Program-made: the position numbers and the translations under genes
The notes under the pieces: model-generated
Seen by the model: only the letters and a program-made list of their open reading frames with translations
Told to the model about the DNA's origin: nothing
The model's database searches: none
In this document: positions 1 through 5,174 of the stretch, one piece after another
How the letters are laid out: the number at the start of each line of letters is the position of its first letter
How positions within the stretch are numbered: the first letter of the stretch is position 1
Source of the DNA: an uncultured Labedella sp.
GTDB taxonomy: Bacteria > Actinomycetota > Actinomycetes > Actinomycetales > Microbacteriaceae
Length of the DNA: 5,174 nucleotides
NCBI GenBank assembly: GCA_934636065.1
Contig: CAKTZW010000185.1
Span: forward strand, 1-5,174
Reading direction: 5' to 3'

Positions 1-904
1 CCTCCGGCCGTTCGTCGGCGAGGAGCGCCGCCTCGAGCTCGTCGAGGCTCGCACTGCGGAGGCCGAGGACGGACAGCAGGCGGTTCTGACTCACGCTCGC
101 CTCGAGCTCGCCGTCGGTCGCCTCGGAATCGGTCGGTGCCGCCACCCGGTTGTGTCCGAACTCGCCGGCGTAGCCCTCGGCACCGCCCACGAGCTCGCCG
201 TTGACGATGATGCCGCCGCCGATACCGCTCGGTCCGCCGTTCATGTAGAGCATGTGGGTCGCGTCCGCCGCCGCCCCGAAGAGGTTCTCGGCGCGGGCGC
301 CGAGGTTCGCGTCGTTCGCGGCGAGCACCGGGTACCCCGTGGCCTCCTCGAGCAGGGCACCGAGGGGCTCGTCGCGCCAGTCGAGGTGCGGCGCCCAGCG
401 CACGAAGCCGTCGCCGGCACGGACGAGGCCGGGCACGGCGACCCCGATCCCGGCGATCCGGTGGCCGGGCTCGAGTCCGTCGCGCATGCCCTCGACGAGC
501 GCCCGAGCGATCACGACGGCCTCACGCACCGTCGGGATCGACTCGGGCTCGAAGCGCACTCGCCGGACCACTTGCCGGTCGAACGACACGAGCCCGATCG
601 TCACAGCGTCGATCTCCGGCACGAGGGCGACGGCGAGCACCTGAGGCGAGGCCTGCACGACGGGGCTCGGCCGGCCGACCTGCTTGGTCGACCGCGGCTC
701 GACCTCCACGACGAGGCCGCGCTCGACGAGCTCGCCGACCAGTCCCGAGATCGTCGACCGGTTGAGCCCGGTCTCACGGGTCAGCTCGGCGCGGGAGGCC
801 GGCCCCGAGCGGTGGACGCGCCGCAGGATCGCGGAGAGGTTCGCCGAAGATCCACGCTCGGATTGCACGGCGCGCGGTGCATCGTCTCGTGGGCTGGTAG
901 ACAT
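1..904 (-). CDS. xylR: ROK-family transcriptional regulator, XylR-like xylose repressor (C-terminus cut by window edge)
   Basis: Translation of the reverse strand from ATG at 904-902 stays open for 301 codons to the left edge, so the stop is outside. ROK regulators are usually about 390-400 residues, so roughly the last quarter is missing. Residues 23-65 form a winged helix-turn-helix, with the recognition helix around LNRSTISGLVGELVERGLV. The ROK sugar-kinase-like fold follows: GIGVAVPGLV near 152, NDAN at 197-200, the glycine-rich GGPSGIGGGI stretch near 223-232, and GEFGH at 247-251. In this family the ND, E and H residues contact the sugar. The kinase ATP-binding DxGxT motif is absent, as expected for a repressor. 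The usual zinc-binding CxCGxxGC cluster after GEFGH is also absent, and the visible part contains no cysteine. The start is supported by AAGGAG 8 nt upstream. Divergent placement from xylA and xylB suggests it represses them and is released by xylose. The ROK assignment is firm; the xylose specificity is inferred from context. Confidence 0.88.
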   Translation of the reverse strand, partial: MSTSPRDDAPRAVQSERGSSANLSAILRRVHRSGPASRAELTRETGLNRSTISGLVGELVERGLVVEVEPRSTKQVGRPSPVVQASPQVLAVALVPEIDAVTIGLVSFDRQVVRRVRFEPESIPTVREAVVIARALVEGMRDGLEPGHRIAGIGVAVPGLVRAGDGFVRWAPHLDWRDEPLGALLEEATGYPVLAANDANLGARAENLFGAAADATHMLYMNGGPSGIGGGIIVNGELVGGAEGYAGEFGHNRVAAPTDSEATDGELEASVSQNRLLSVLGLRSASLDELEAALLADERPE

Positions 905-912
905 CGGCGGTA

Positions 913-918
913 CTCCTT
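913..918 (-). promoter_or_regulatory. Ribosome binding site of the ROK regulator
   Basis: AAGGAG on the reverse strand lies 8 nt before the ATG at 904-902. It is a strong Shine-Dalgarno match at good spacing and fixes this start for the regulator. Confidence 0.75.
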
Positions 919-989
919 GCGAGCCGGGTCCACCGCGGATCGCGACGAACAGACAGGGTTTGCACCTCGATCATGGCACCGATCGTCCT

Positions 990-1018
990 TTGACACCCCA
1001 CCGGCATCCGTATATGTT
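990..1018 (+). promoter_or_regulatory. Probable xylA promoter (sigma-70/SigA type)
   Basis: A perfect TTGACA (990-995) is followed, after a 17-nt spacer, by TATGTT (1013-1018), a 4/6 match to TATAAT. Transcription would start near 1025, leaving a leader of about 40 nt before the xylA ATG at 1063. A consensus -35 is rare by chance in DNA this GC-rich, and it lies in the divergent spacer facing xylA. A shifted -10 (TATATG at 1011-1016) would give a 15-nt spacer and is less likely. I found no convincing promoter for the leftward regulator. Confidence 0.65.
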
Positions 1019-1051
1019 GTGACTCACTACTTATCACCAATGATGTTGAGA
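1013..1051. promoter_or_regulatory. Candidate operator for the ROK regulator
   Basis: This is the AT-richest stretch of the divergent spacer. It contains ATGTTGTGA (1014-1022) and ATGTTGAGA (1043-1051), an 8-of-9 direct repeat 29 bp apart. Between and overlapping them are GTGACTCAC (1019-1027), a small palindrome with GTGA/TCAC arms, and a second TCAC at 1034-1037. It overlaps the -10 box and the predicted transcription start, which is where a repressor would block xylA. The repeats are seen directly. Their role as the regulator's binding site is inferred, and they do not closely match any operator I can recall with certainty. Confidence 0.35.
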
Positions 1052-1062
1052 ACGGAAGCACC

Positions 1063-2256
1063 ATGTCCCTCACCCCCACGCCCGCCGATCGTTTCTCGTT
1101 CGGACTCTGGACCATCGGCTACACGGGCGCGGACCCGTTCGGCGGACCCACGCGCGAGCCCCTCGACGTGGTGCGGGGGGTCGAGAAGCTCGCCGAACTC
1201 GGCGCATACGGCCTCACATTCCACGACGACGACCTCTTCGCCTTCGGCTCGACGGATGCCGAGCGCCAGACGCAGATCGACCGGCTCAAGCAGGCCCTCG
1301 CCGACACCGGCGTCGTCGTCCCGATGGTCACGACCAACCTCTTCTCCGCCCCCGTCTTCAAGGACGGCGGCTTCACCTCGAACGACCGCGCCGTTCGCCG
1401 CTTCGCCCTCCGCAAGGTGCTGCGCAACCTCGACCTGGCGGCCGAGCTCGGCGCCAAGACCTTCGTCATGTGGGGCGGCCGCGAGGGTGCCGAGTACGAC
1501 GCGGCGAAGGACATCCAGGCGGCTCTCGAGCGCTACCGCGAGGCCGTCAACCTGCTCGGCGACTACGTCACCGACAAGGGCTACGACATCCGCTTCGCGA
1601 TCGAGCCGAAGCCCAACGAGCCCCGCGGCGACATCCTGCTGCCGACGGTCGGCCACGCGATGGCGTTCATCGAGACGCTCGAGCGCCCCGAACTCGTCGG
1701 CGTGAACCCGGAGGTCGGCCACGAGCAGATGGCGGGCCTCAACTTCACCGCCGGCATCGCGCAGGCCCTCTACCAGGGCAAGCTCTTCCACATCGACCTC
1801 AACGGCCAGCGGGGCATCAAGTACGACCAGGACCTCGTCTTCGGTCACGGCGACCTACAGAACGCCTTCTCGCTCGTCGACCTCCTCGAGCACGGTGGCG
1901 TGAACGGCGGCCCGGCGTACGACGGCCCCCGTCACTTCGACTACAAGCCCAGCCGCACCGAAGGCGACGACGGTGTCTGGGACTCGGTGGCCGCGAACAT
2001 GCGCATGTACCTCCTCCTCAAGGAGCGTGCCGAGGCCTTCCGCGCCGATCCCGAGGTGCAGGCGGCGCTCGAGGCCGCGCGCGTGGCCGAGCTGCGCACT
2101 CCGACCCTCGGCGCCGACGAGTCCTACGACGACCTCATCGCGGACCGCTCCGCCTACGAGGACTTCGACGCGGACGCGTACTTCCACGGCAAGGGCTTCG
2201 GCTTCGTCCGGCTCCAGCAGCTGGCCGTCGAGCACCTCATGGGCGCTCGCGGCTGA
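1063..2256 (+). CDS. xylA: Xylose isomerase (EC 5.3.1.5)
   Basis: Cytoplasmic metal-dependent enzyme that interconverts D-xylose and D-xylulose, the first step of bacterial xylose catabolism. At 397 residues it matches the short actinobacterial class, not the roughly 440-residue class. The N-terminus ([17 protein letters not shown]) is typical of Streptomyces/Arthrobacter-type enzymes. Visible active-site residues are W16, H54 and D57 in TFHDDDL, F94, W137 in MWGGREG, and K183. Predicted metal ligands are E181 (EPKPNEP), E217 and H220 (NPEVGHE), D245 (HIDLNGQ), D255 and D257 (YDQDL), and D293 (HFDYKP). All are intact, so the enzyme should be active and tetrameric with two Mg/Mn sites. F26 fits the aromatic residue contributed by a neighbouring subunit. 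The Shine-Dalgarno is weak (GGAAG at 1054-1058, close to the ATG), but the N-terminus aligns with the family from M1. It is the first gene of the xylAB unit, divergent from the ROK regulator. Confidence 0.98.
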   Translation: MSLTPTPADRFSFGLWTIGYTGADPFGGPTREPLDVVRGVEKLAELGAYGLTFHDDDLFAFGSTDAERQTQIDRLKQALADTGVVVPMVTTNLFSAPVFKDGGFTSNDRAVRRFALRKVLRNLDLAAELGAKTFVMWGGREGAEYDAAKDIQAALERYREAVNLLGDYVTDKGYDIRFAIEPKPNEPRGDILLPTVGHAMAFIETLERPELVGVNPEVGHEQMAGLNFTAGIAQALYQGKLFHIDLNGQRGIKYDQDLVFGHGDLQNAFSLVDLLEHGGVNGGPAYDGPRHFDYKPSRTEGDDGVWDSVAANMRMYLLLKERAEAFRADPEVQAALEAARVAELRTPTLGADESYDDLIADRSAYEDFDADAYFHGKGFGFVRLQQLAVEHLMGARG

Positions 2257-2260
2257 CGTC

Positions 2261-2279
2261 CGGTCTCACCCCGAGACCG
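2261..2279 (+). other. Short perfect stem-loop just after xylA
   Basis: CGGTCTC (2261-2267) and GAGACCG (2273-2279) form a perfect 7-bp stem with a 5-nt loop, starting 4 nt after the xylA stop codon. No T-run follows, so it is not a canonical intrinsic terminator. It may act as a weak attenuator or protect the 3' end of xylA mRNA. Function is inferred from position only. Confidence 0.5.
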
Positions 2280-2336
2280 ACCAACCCGACCCGGTCCCCG
2301 GTCGCTGGCCAATGACCGGAAGGGCCTCCGCATCCC

Positions 2337-2408
2337 ACGGTCCCTGAGCCTGTCGAAGGGTCTCGAGCTCCCGAGAGCGAGAGACGCTTCGACAGGCTCG
2401 GCGACCGT
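2337..2408. repeat. 72-nt near-perfect intergenic palindrome (REP-like element)
   Basis: All pairing is on one axis between 2372 and 2373. The outer arms ACGGTC/GACCGT (2337-2342 with 2403-2408) pair fully. A C/C mismatch, one C-G pair and one T/G wobble follow. The core arm GAGCCTGTCGAAG (2346-2358) then pairs with CTTCGACAGGCTC (2387-2399) over 13 bp. After one mismatch, GTCTC pairs with GAGAC (2360-2364 with 2381-2385). After two more mismatches, GCTC pairs with GAGC around a 4-nt loop. That gives 29 Watson-Crick pairs out of 34. From memory, the core GAGCCTGTCGAAG recurs between genes in Microbacteriaceae and other GC-rich bacteria. Copy number here cannot be seen from one window. It may reduce read-through from xylA to xylB or stabilise the upstream mRNA. 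No T-run follows. Confidence 0.8.
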
Positions 2409-2453
2409 AGCCGGGGCGATTCAGGGATCGGCCAGACCACCCTCACACGAGAC

Positions 2454-2457
2454 AGGA
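2454..2457 (+). promoter_or_regulatory. Ribosome binding site of xylB
   Basis: AGGA lies 6 nt before the ATG at 2464 and supports that start. It gives xylB its own translation start, independent of xylA, which ends 207 nt upstream. Confidence 0.6.
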
Positions 2458-2463
2458 CAACCC

Positions 2464-3858
2464 ATGCTGGTAGCCGGCGTCGATTCCAGTACGCAGAGCT
2501 GCAAGGTCGTCGTCCGCGACGCGGAGACCGGCGCGCTCGTCCGCGAGGGTCGCGCGGCGCACCCCGACGGCACGGAGGTCGACCCGGCCACGTGGTGGTC
2601 GGCGCTCCAGGACGCCATCGCGGGGGCCGGGGGACTCGACGATGTCGCGGCGGTCGCCGTCGCGGGCCAGCAGCACGGCATGGTCGCCCTCGATGCCGAG
2701 GGGCGCGTCGTCCGCGACGCTCTGTTGTGGAACGACACCCGCAGCGCCGGTGCGGCCCGCGACCTGATCGCGGAGTTCGGCGCCGAGACGCTCGTGACGC
2801 GGACGGGGCTCGTCCCCGTGGCGTCCTTCACGATCACGAAGCTCCGCTGGCTGCGCGACGCCGAGCCGGAGAACGCGGCCCGTGTCGCGGCGGTCGCCCT
2901 CCCGCACGACTGGCTCAGCTGGCGGCTGCGCGGGTACGGGCCGGCGGGGGAGAGCGAGTACGGTCCCGTCCTCGAGGAGCTCGCGACCGATCGGTCGGAC
3001 GCGTCGGGTACCGGATACTGGTCGCCGACGACGGGGGAGTACGATCGCGAGCTGCTCGAAGCGGCCCTCGGTCACGACGCGATTCTTCCGCGCGTGCTCG
3101 GTCCCGCCGAGTCCGCTGGCCGCACCCCGGCCGGCGCCCTCGTCGGGGCGGGCGCCGGCGACAACGCGGGGGCCGCGCTCGGCCTCTCCGCCGCGGCCGG
3201 CGACGTCGTCGTCTCGATCGGGACGTCCGGCACGGTCTTCTCCGTATCGGATTCCGCCGTGACCGACGCCTCCGGGACGGTCGCCGGCTTCGCCGACGCG
3301 ACCGGTCGCTTCCTCCCCCTGTCGGCGACCCTCAACGCCGCTCGCGTGATCGACAGCGTCGCCGGCGTGCTCGGGGTCGACTTCGACGAACTCGCGGCCC
3401 TCGCGCTGCAGGCGGAGCCCGGGGCTGGCGGTCTCGTCCTCCAGCCCTACTTCGACGGCGAGCGCACCCCGGACCTGCCGGATGCGACCGCGACGCTCTT
3501 CGGCATGACGCGCGCCACGTTCACGCGGCCCGGTCTCGCCCGCGCCGCGATCGAGGGGATGCTGTGCGGGCTGGCCGACGGCCTCGATGCGCACCGTGCC
3601 CTCGGCGTGGATGCGTCGCGCGTGCTGCTCATCGGCGGCGCGGCCCTCAACCCCGCCGTCCGGGAGATCGCCTCGACGATCTTCGACGTGCCGATCACCG
3701 TTCCAGCTCCTGGCGAATACGTCGCGAACGGAGCCGCCCGTCAGGCGGCGTGGATCGCTCTCGGCACGCTTCCCGATTGGCCCGTCGAGACGGTCGCGGA
3801 ACTCGCTGCCGCCCCGGTCCCGGTGGTGCGCGAGCAGTACGCCGCCCACCGGGTCTGA
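2464..3858 (+). CDS. xylB: Xylulokinase (EC 2.7.1.17), FGGY carbohydrate kinase
   Basis: Cytoplasmic kinase that uses ATP to turn D-xylulose into D-xylulose 5-phosphate. The protein is 464 residues, slightly short of the roughly 480-500 of many xylulokinases, with both FGGY domains complete. The N-terminal actin-like domain starts with the phosphate-binding loop [12 protein letters not shown] (D7). It continues with [11 protein letters not shown] (67-77), where xylulokinases contact the sugar, and LLWNDTRS (87-94). D233 in [11 protein letters not shown] fits the catalytic base, equivalent to E. coli XylB D233. The C-terminal domain has the nucleotide-binding SIGTSGTVF (251-259), a [13 protein letters not shown] segment (328-340) and [12 protein letters not shown] (391-402). 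AGQQHGM instead of the E. coli-type GQMHG is a modest substitution. It lies downstream of xylA on the same strand, after a 207-nt gap with two hairpins, so it may be co-transcribed or expressed at a lower level. Its stop is 4 nt from the stop of the convergent methyltransferase gene. Confidence 0.96.
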   Translation: MLVAGVDSSTQSCKVVVRDAETGALVREGRAAHPDGTEVDPATWWSALQDAIAGAGGLDDVAAVAVAGQQHGMVALDAEGRVVRDALLWNDTRSAGAARDLIAEFGAETLVTRTGLVPVASFTITKLRWLRDAEPENAARVAAVALPHDWLSWRLRGYGPAGESEYGPVLEELATDRSDASGTGYWSPTTGEYDRELLEAALGHDAILPRVLGPAESAGRTPAGALVGAGAGDNAGAALGLSAAAGDVVVSIGTSGTVFSVSDSAVTDASGTVAGFADATGRFLPLSATLNAARVIDSVAGVLGVDFDELAALALQAEPGAGGLVLQPYFDGERTPDLPDATATLFGMTRATFTRPGLARAAIEGMLCGLADGLDAHRALGVDASRVLLIGGAALNPAVREIASTIFDVPITVPAPGEYVANGAARQAAWIALGTLPDWPVETVAELAAAPVPVVREQYAAHRV

Positions 3859-3862
3859 GCGG

Positions 3863-4645
3863 TCAGCGCGGTGCGCGAGCCGTGACGGCGGTCGCATCGC
3901 GATCGTCGTCACGGGAGATCCGGGCGTCGAAGCCCTCCGCGGCGAAGAGCGCTGCCGTCCGGTCCGCCTGCCGCTCGCTCGTCTCGATGGCGAGGAGACC
4001 ACCCGGCGCGAGCCACGCGCGCGCCTCGGCCGCGACGCGACGATGCACGTCGAGCCCGTCTCCGCCACCGTCGAGGGCGACGGCCGCCTCGAACTCGCGC
4101 GCCTCGGCCGGCATGAACGCGATCTCGGCCGTCGGGACGTAGGGCGCGTTCACGACGACGACGTCGAGCCGGCCGTCAAGCTCGTCGGGGAGGGCGGAGA
4201 AGAGGTCTCCCTCGAACACCCGCTCGGCCGCGAGGTTGCGTCGCGCGCACCGGACGGCGATCGGATCGACGTCGGCGGCGTAGACCTCCGTCGCGTCCGA
4301 CTCCGCGAGGATGGCGGCGGCGAGCGCGCCGGCTCCGCAACAGAGGTCGAGAACCACCGAGACCGTCGTGAGCTCTGGCAGGACGAGATCCACGAGGAGC
4401 CCGCTTCGGACCCGCGGTACGAAGACGCCGGCGTCGACGGCGAGACGCAGACCGCGGAACGCCGCCCAGCCGACGACGTACTCGAGCGGCGTGCCGGACA
4501 CCCGACGATCGACGAGCTCGAGAAGGTGGTCGTCGCCGTGCGCCGCTTCGACGAGAACGACGGCCTCCTCCTCGGCGAAAACGCATCCGGCAGCCCGCAG
4601 GCGAGCGACGACAGCCTCGAGGTCGCAGACGGCGAGATCATGCAT
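3863..4645 (-). CDS. PrmC/HemK-related putative protein-(glutamine-N5) methyltransferase, substrate unknown
   Basis: S-adenosylmethionine-dependent methyltransferase of 260 residues. The N-terminal part carries the PrmC-like GTPLEYVVGWAAFRGL (51-66) and VFVPRVRSGLLVD (74-86). The Rossmann domain has the SAM-binding loop VVLDLCCGAGALAAAI (97-112) and the acidic strand end YAADVDPIAV (122-131). The catalytic motif is NAPYVP (166-171), followed by FMPAEAREFE, LDGGGDGLDV (191-200) and APGGLLAIETS (213-223). True PrmC, which methylates release-factor GGQ glutamine, has NPPY. The NAPYVPT form and the CCG loop mark a related actinobacterial subgroup (I recall it as TIGR03704) with undetermined substrate. 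The start at 4645 is chosen because the conserved fold begins just after it. The frame is open a further 131 codons upstream, but that stretch overlaps the ligase gene and looks like its shadow. No good Shine-Dalgarno is visible. The ligase gene ends 53 nt upstream on the same strand, so the two may form an operon. Confidence 0.88.
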   Translation of the reverse strand: MHDLAVCDLEAVVARLRAAGCVFAEEEAVVLVEAAHGDDHLLELVDRRVSGTPLEYVVGWAAFRGLRLAVDAGVFVPRVRSGLLVDLVLPELTTVSVVLDLCCGAGALAAAILAESDATEVYAADVDPIAVRCARRNLAAERVFEGDLFSALPDELDGRLDVVVVNAPYVPTAEIAFMPAEAREFEAAVALDGGGDGLDVHRRVAAEARAWLAPGGLLAIETSERQADRTAALFAAEGFDARISRDDDRDATAVTARAPR

Positions 4646-4651
4646 GTCGTC

Positions 4652-4680
4652 ACCGTAGCTCGTTCCCGACGTCGACCGAA
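4652..4680 (-). promoter_or_regulatory. Possible leaderless promoter of the methyltransferase gene
   Basis: On the reverse strand TACGGT (4657-4652), which fits TAnnnT, ends 6 nt before the ATG at 4645. This spacing would put the transcription start at or next to the start codon, the arrangement of leaderless actinobacterial genes. It also agrees with the missing Shine-Dalgarno. The -35 region 17 nt upstream (TTCGGT, 4680-4675) is a poor match, so this remains tentative. Confidence 0.3.
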
Positions 4681-4698
4681 CTTCCGTCGCGTGAGGGA

Positions 4699-5174
4699 TC
4701 AACCCGAGTCGCGCGTGACATCCGAGGGCGACTTGTCCGAACGGAGCCCTCTCCATACCGGGTGCCGCAACCGGCCGGTCCCGGTCCAGTCGCCGAAGGT
4801 GACCTCGCCGACCAGGTCGGCGCGCACCCAGTGCGCGTCGTTCGCGTCGGGCCGTGGGACCTCGACCGGCGGCGTCGTGCGCGAGCGCGAGTCGAGGAGC
4901 GAGCGGATACGGCGACGCGAGGAGTCGGTGAATCCGCTTCCCACGCGCCCCGCGTACACGAGCCGACCGTCGTCGTCCGGCACCGCGACGAGCAGGGAGC
5001 CCACCGAGTCGGCAAGCGAGTTGTTGCCCGGACGCCACCCCACCACGACCACCTCCTGCGTCCGCTGGTGGGGGAGCTTGATCCAGTCGCGGGAGCGCCG
5101 GCCCGGCCGGTAGGGCGAGTCCGTCCGCTTCGCGACCACACCCTCCAACCCGAGCCGCTTCGACGTCGCGACGG
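4699..5174 (-). CDS. ATP-dependent DNA ligase, C-terminal part (LigD/LigC type; N-terminus beyond the window)
   Basis: The reverse frame is open from the right edge (first full codon 5172-5170) to TGA at 4701-4699, giving the last 157 residues. Seals DNA nicks through an enzyme-adenylate intermediate. The family is linked to non-homologous end joining with Ku or to other repair. Visible motifs are LEGVVAKR (9-16, nucleotidyltransferase motif IV), DSPYRPGRRSRDWIKLP (18-34, including motif V lysine K32) and EVVVVGWRPGNNS opening the OB-fold domain. AGRVGSGF (75-81), HWVRADLVGEVTFGDWT (114-130) and LRHPVWRGLRSDKSPSDV (135-152) end the protein in the style of LigD-type ligase domains, the last with a motif VI-like R-DK. 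The catalytic lysine of motif I lies outside. Whether this is a stand-alone ligase or the ligase part of a polymerase-ligase fusion cannot be told. An in-frame TTG at 5148 is internal, since the preceding residues also fit the family. The methyltransferase gene follows 53 nt downstream. Confidence 0.9.
   Translation of the reverse strand, partial: VATSKRLGLEGVVAKRTDSPYRPGRRSRDWIKLPHQRTQEVVVVGWRPGNNSLADSVGSLLVAVPDDDGRLVYAGRVGSGFTDSSRRRIRSLLDSRSRTTPPVEVPRPDANDAHWVRADLVGEVTFGDWTGTGRLRHPVWRGLRSDKSPSDVTRDSG

Noticed and set aside
968..985. Inverted repeat CGATC/GATCG with an 8-nt loop in the divergent spacer
   Set aside because: Only 5 bp long, common by chance at this composition, and upstream of the -35 without other support.
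152..1705. Long forward open frame (517 codons) across the regulator gene, promoter spacer and xylA
   Set aside because: It runs antisense to the ROK regulator and then out of frame through xylA. Its product is rich in Arg, Ser, Pro and Thr with no recognisable domain. High GC alone explains the missing stops.
2298..2319. CCGGTC/GACCGG inverted repeat between xylA and the palindrome
   Set aside because: A 6-bp stem with a 10-nt loop made of GC-rich words that recur nearby is weak next to the two clear hairpins.
2443..4068. Long reverse open frame (541 codons) antisense to xylB
   Set aside because: xylB has every expected FGGY motif in the forward frame. The antisense product is low-complexity, Arg/Gly/Glu-rich and unlike any family I know.
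4646..5038. 131-codon N-terminal extension of the methyltransferase frame
   Set aside because: It overlaps the ligase gene in another frame and has Arg/Ala-rich shadow composition. The PrmC-like domain begins just after M at 4645.
3587..5113. Long forward open frame (508 codons) from xylB across the methyltransferase and ligase genes
   Set aside because: It is antisense to two genes with clear motifs and has no domain of its own. It is a GC-driven shadow.
4699..5148. Ligase as a complete small 149-residue gene starting at TTG 5148
   Set aside because: The codons before 5148 continue the family sequence into motif IV and the frame stays open to the window edge, so the gene is cut by the edge rather than short.

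Overview
The window is visibly very GC-rich (about 70% by eye), with G/C-ending codons throughout, so all six frames stay open for long stretches. Gene content, protein motifs and the intergenic palindrome fit a high-GC actinobacterium, most likely a member of Microbacteriaceae or a close relative. The genus cannot be fixed from the sequence alone.

Left and centre (1-3858) hold a classical actinobacterial xylose catabolic locus. A ROK-family repressor (xylR-like, cut by the left edge) is read leftward. It is divergent from xylA (xylose isomerase) and xylB (xylulokinase), which are read rightward. XylA converts D-xylose to D-xylulose, and XylB phosphorylates it to D-xylulose 5-phosphate for the pentose phosphate pathway. 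The 158-nt divergent spacer holds a good xylA promoter (TTGACA, 17 nt, TATGTT) and a short AT-richer stretch with repeated and inverted motifs that could be the operator. The 207-nt xylA-xylB gap holds a short stem-loop just after the xylA stop and a 72-nt near-perfect palindrome. The latter resembles a dispersed intergenic repeat family.

Right part (3863-5174) holds two leftward genes that converge on xylB with only 4 nt between stop codons. The first is a PrmC/HemK-related methyltransferase of the subgroup with NAPY in place of NPPY, whose substrate is unknown. Upstream of it is the C-terminal end of an ATP-dependent DNA ligase of the LigD/LigC type, cut by the right edge. They are unrelated to xylose use and mark the end of the xyl locus.

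No RNA gene, CRISPR array, transposase or phage gene was seen. This is mostly ordinary chromosomal sequence. The points worth a second look are the cysteine-less zinc loop of the ROK regulator, the intergenic palindrome, the operator candidate and a possible leaderless promoter for the methyltransferase.
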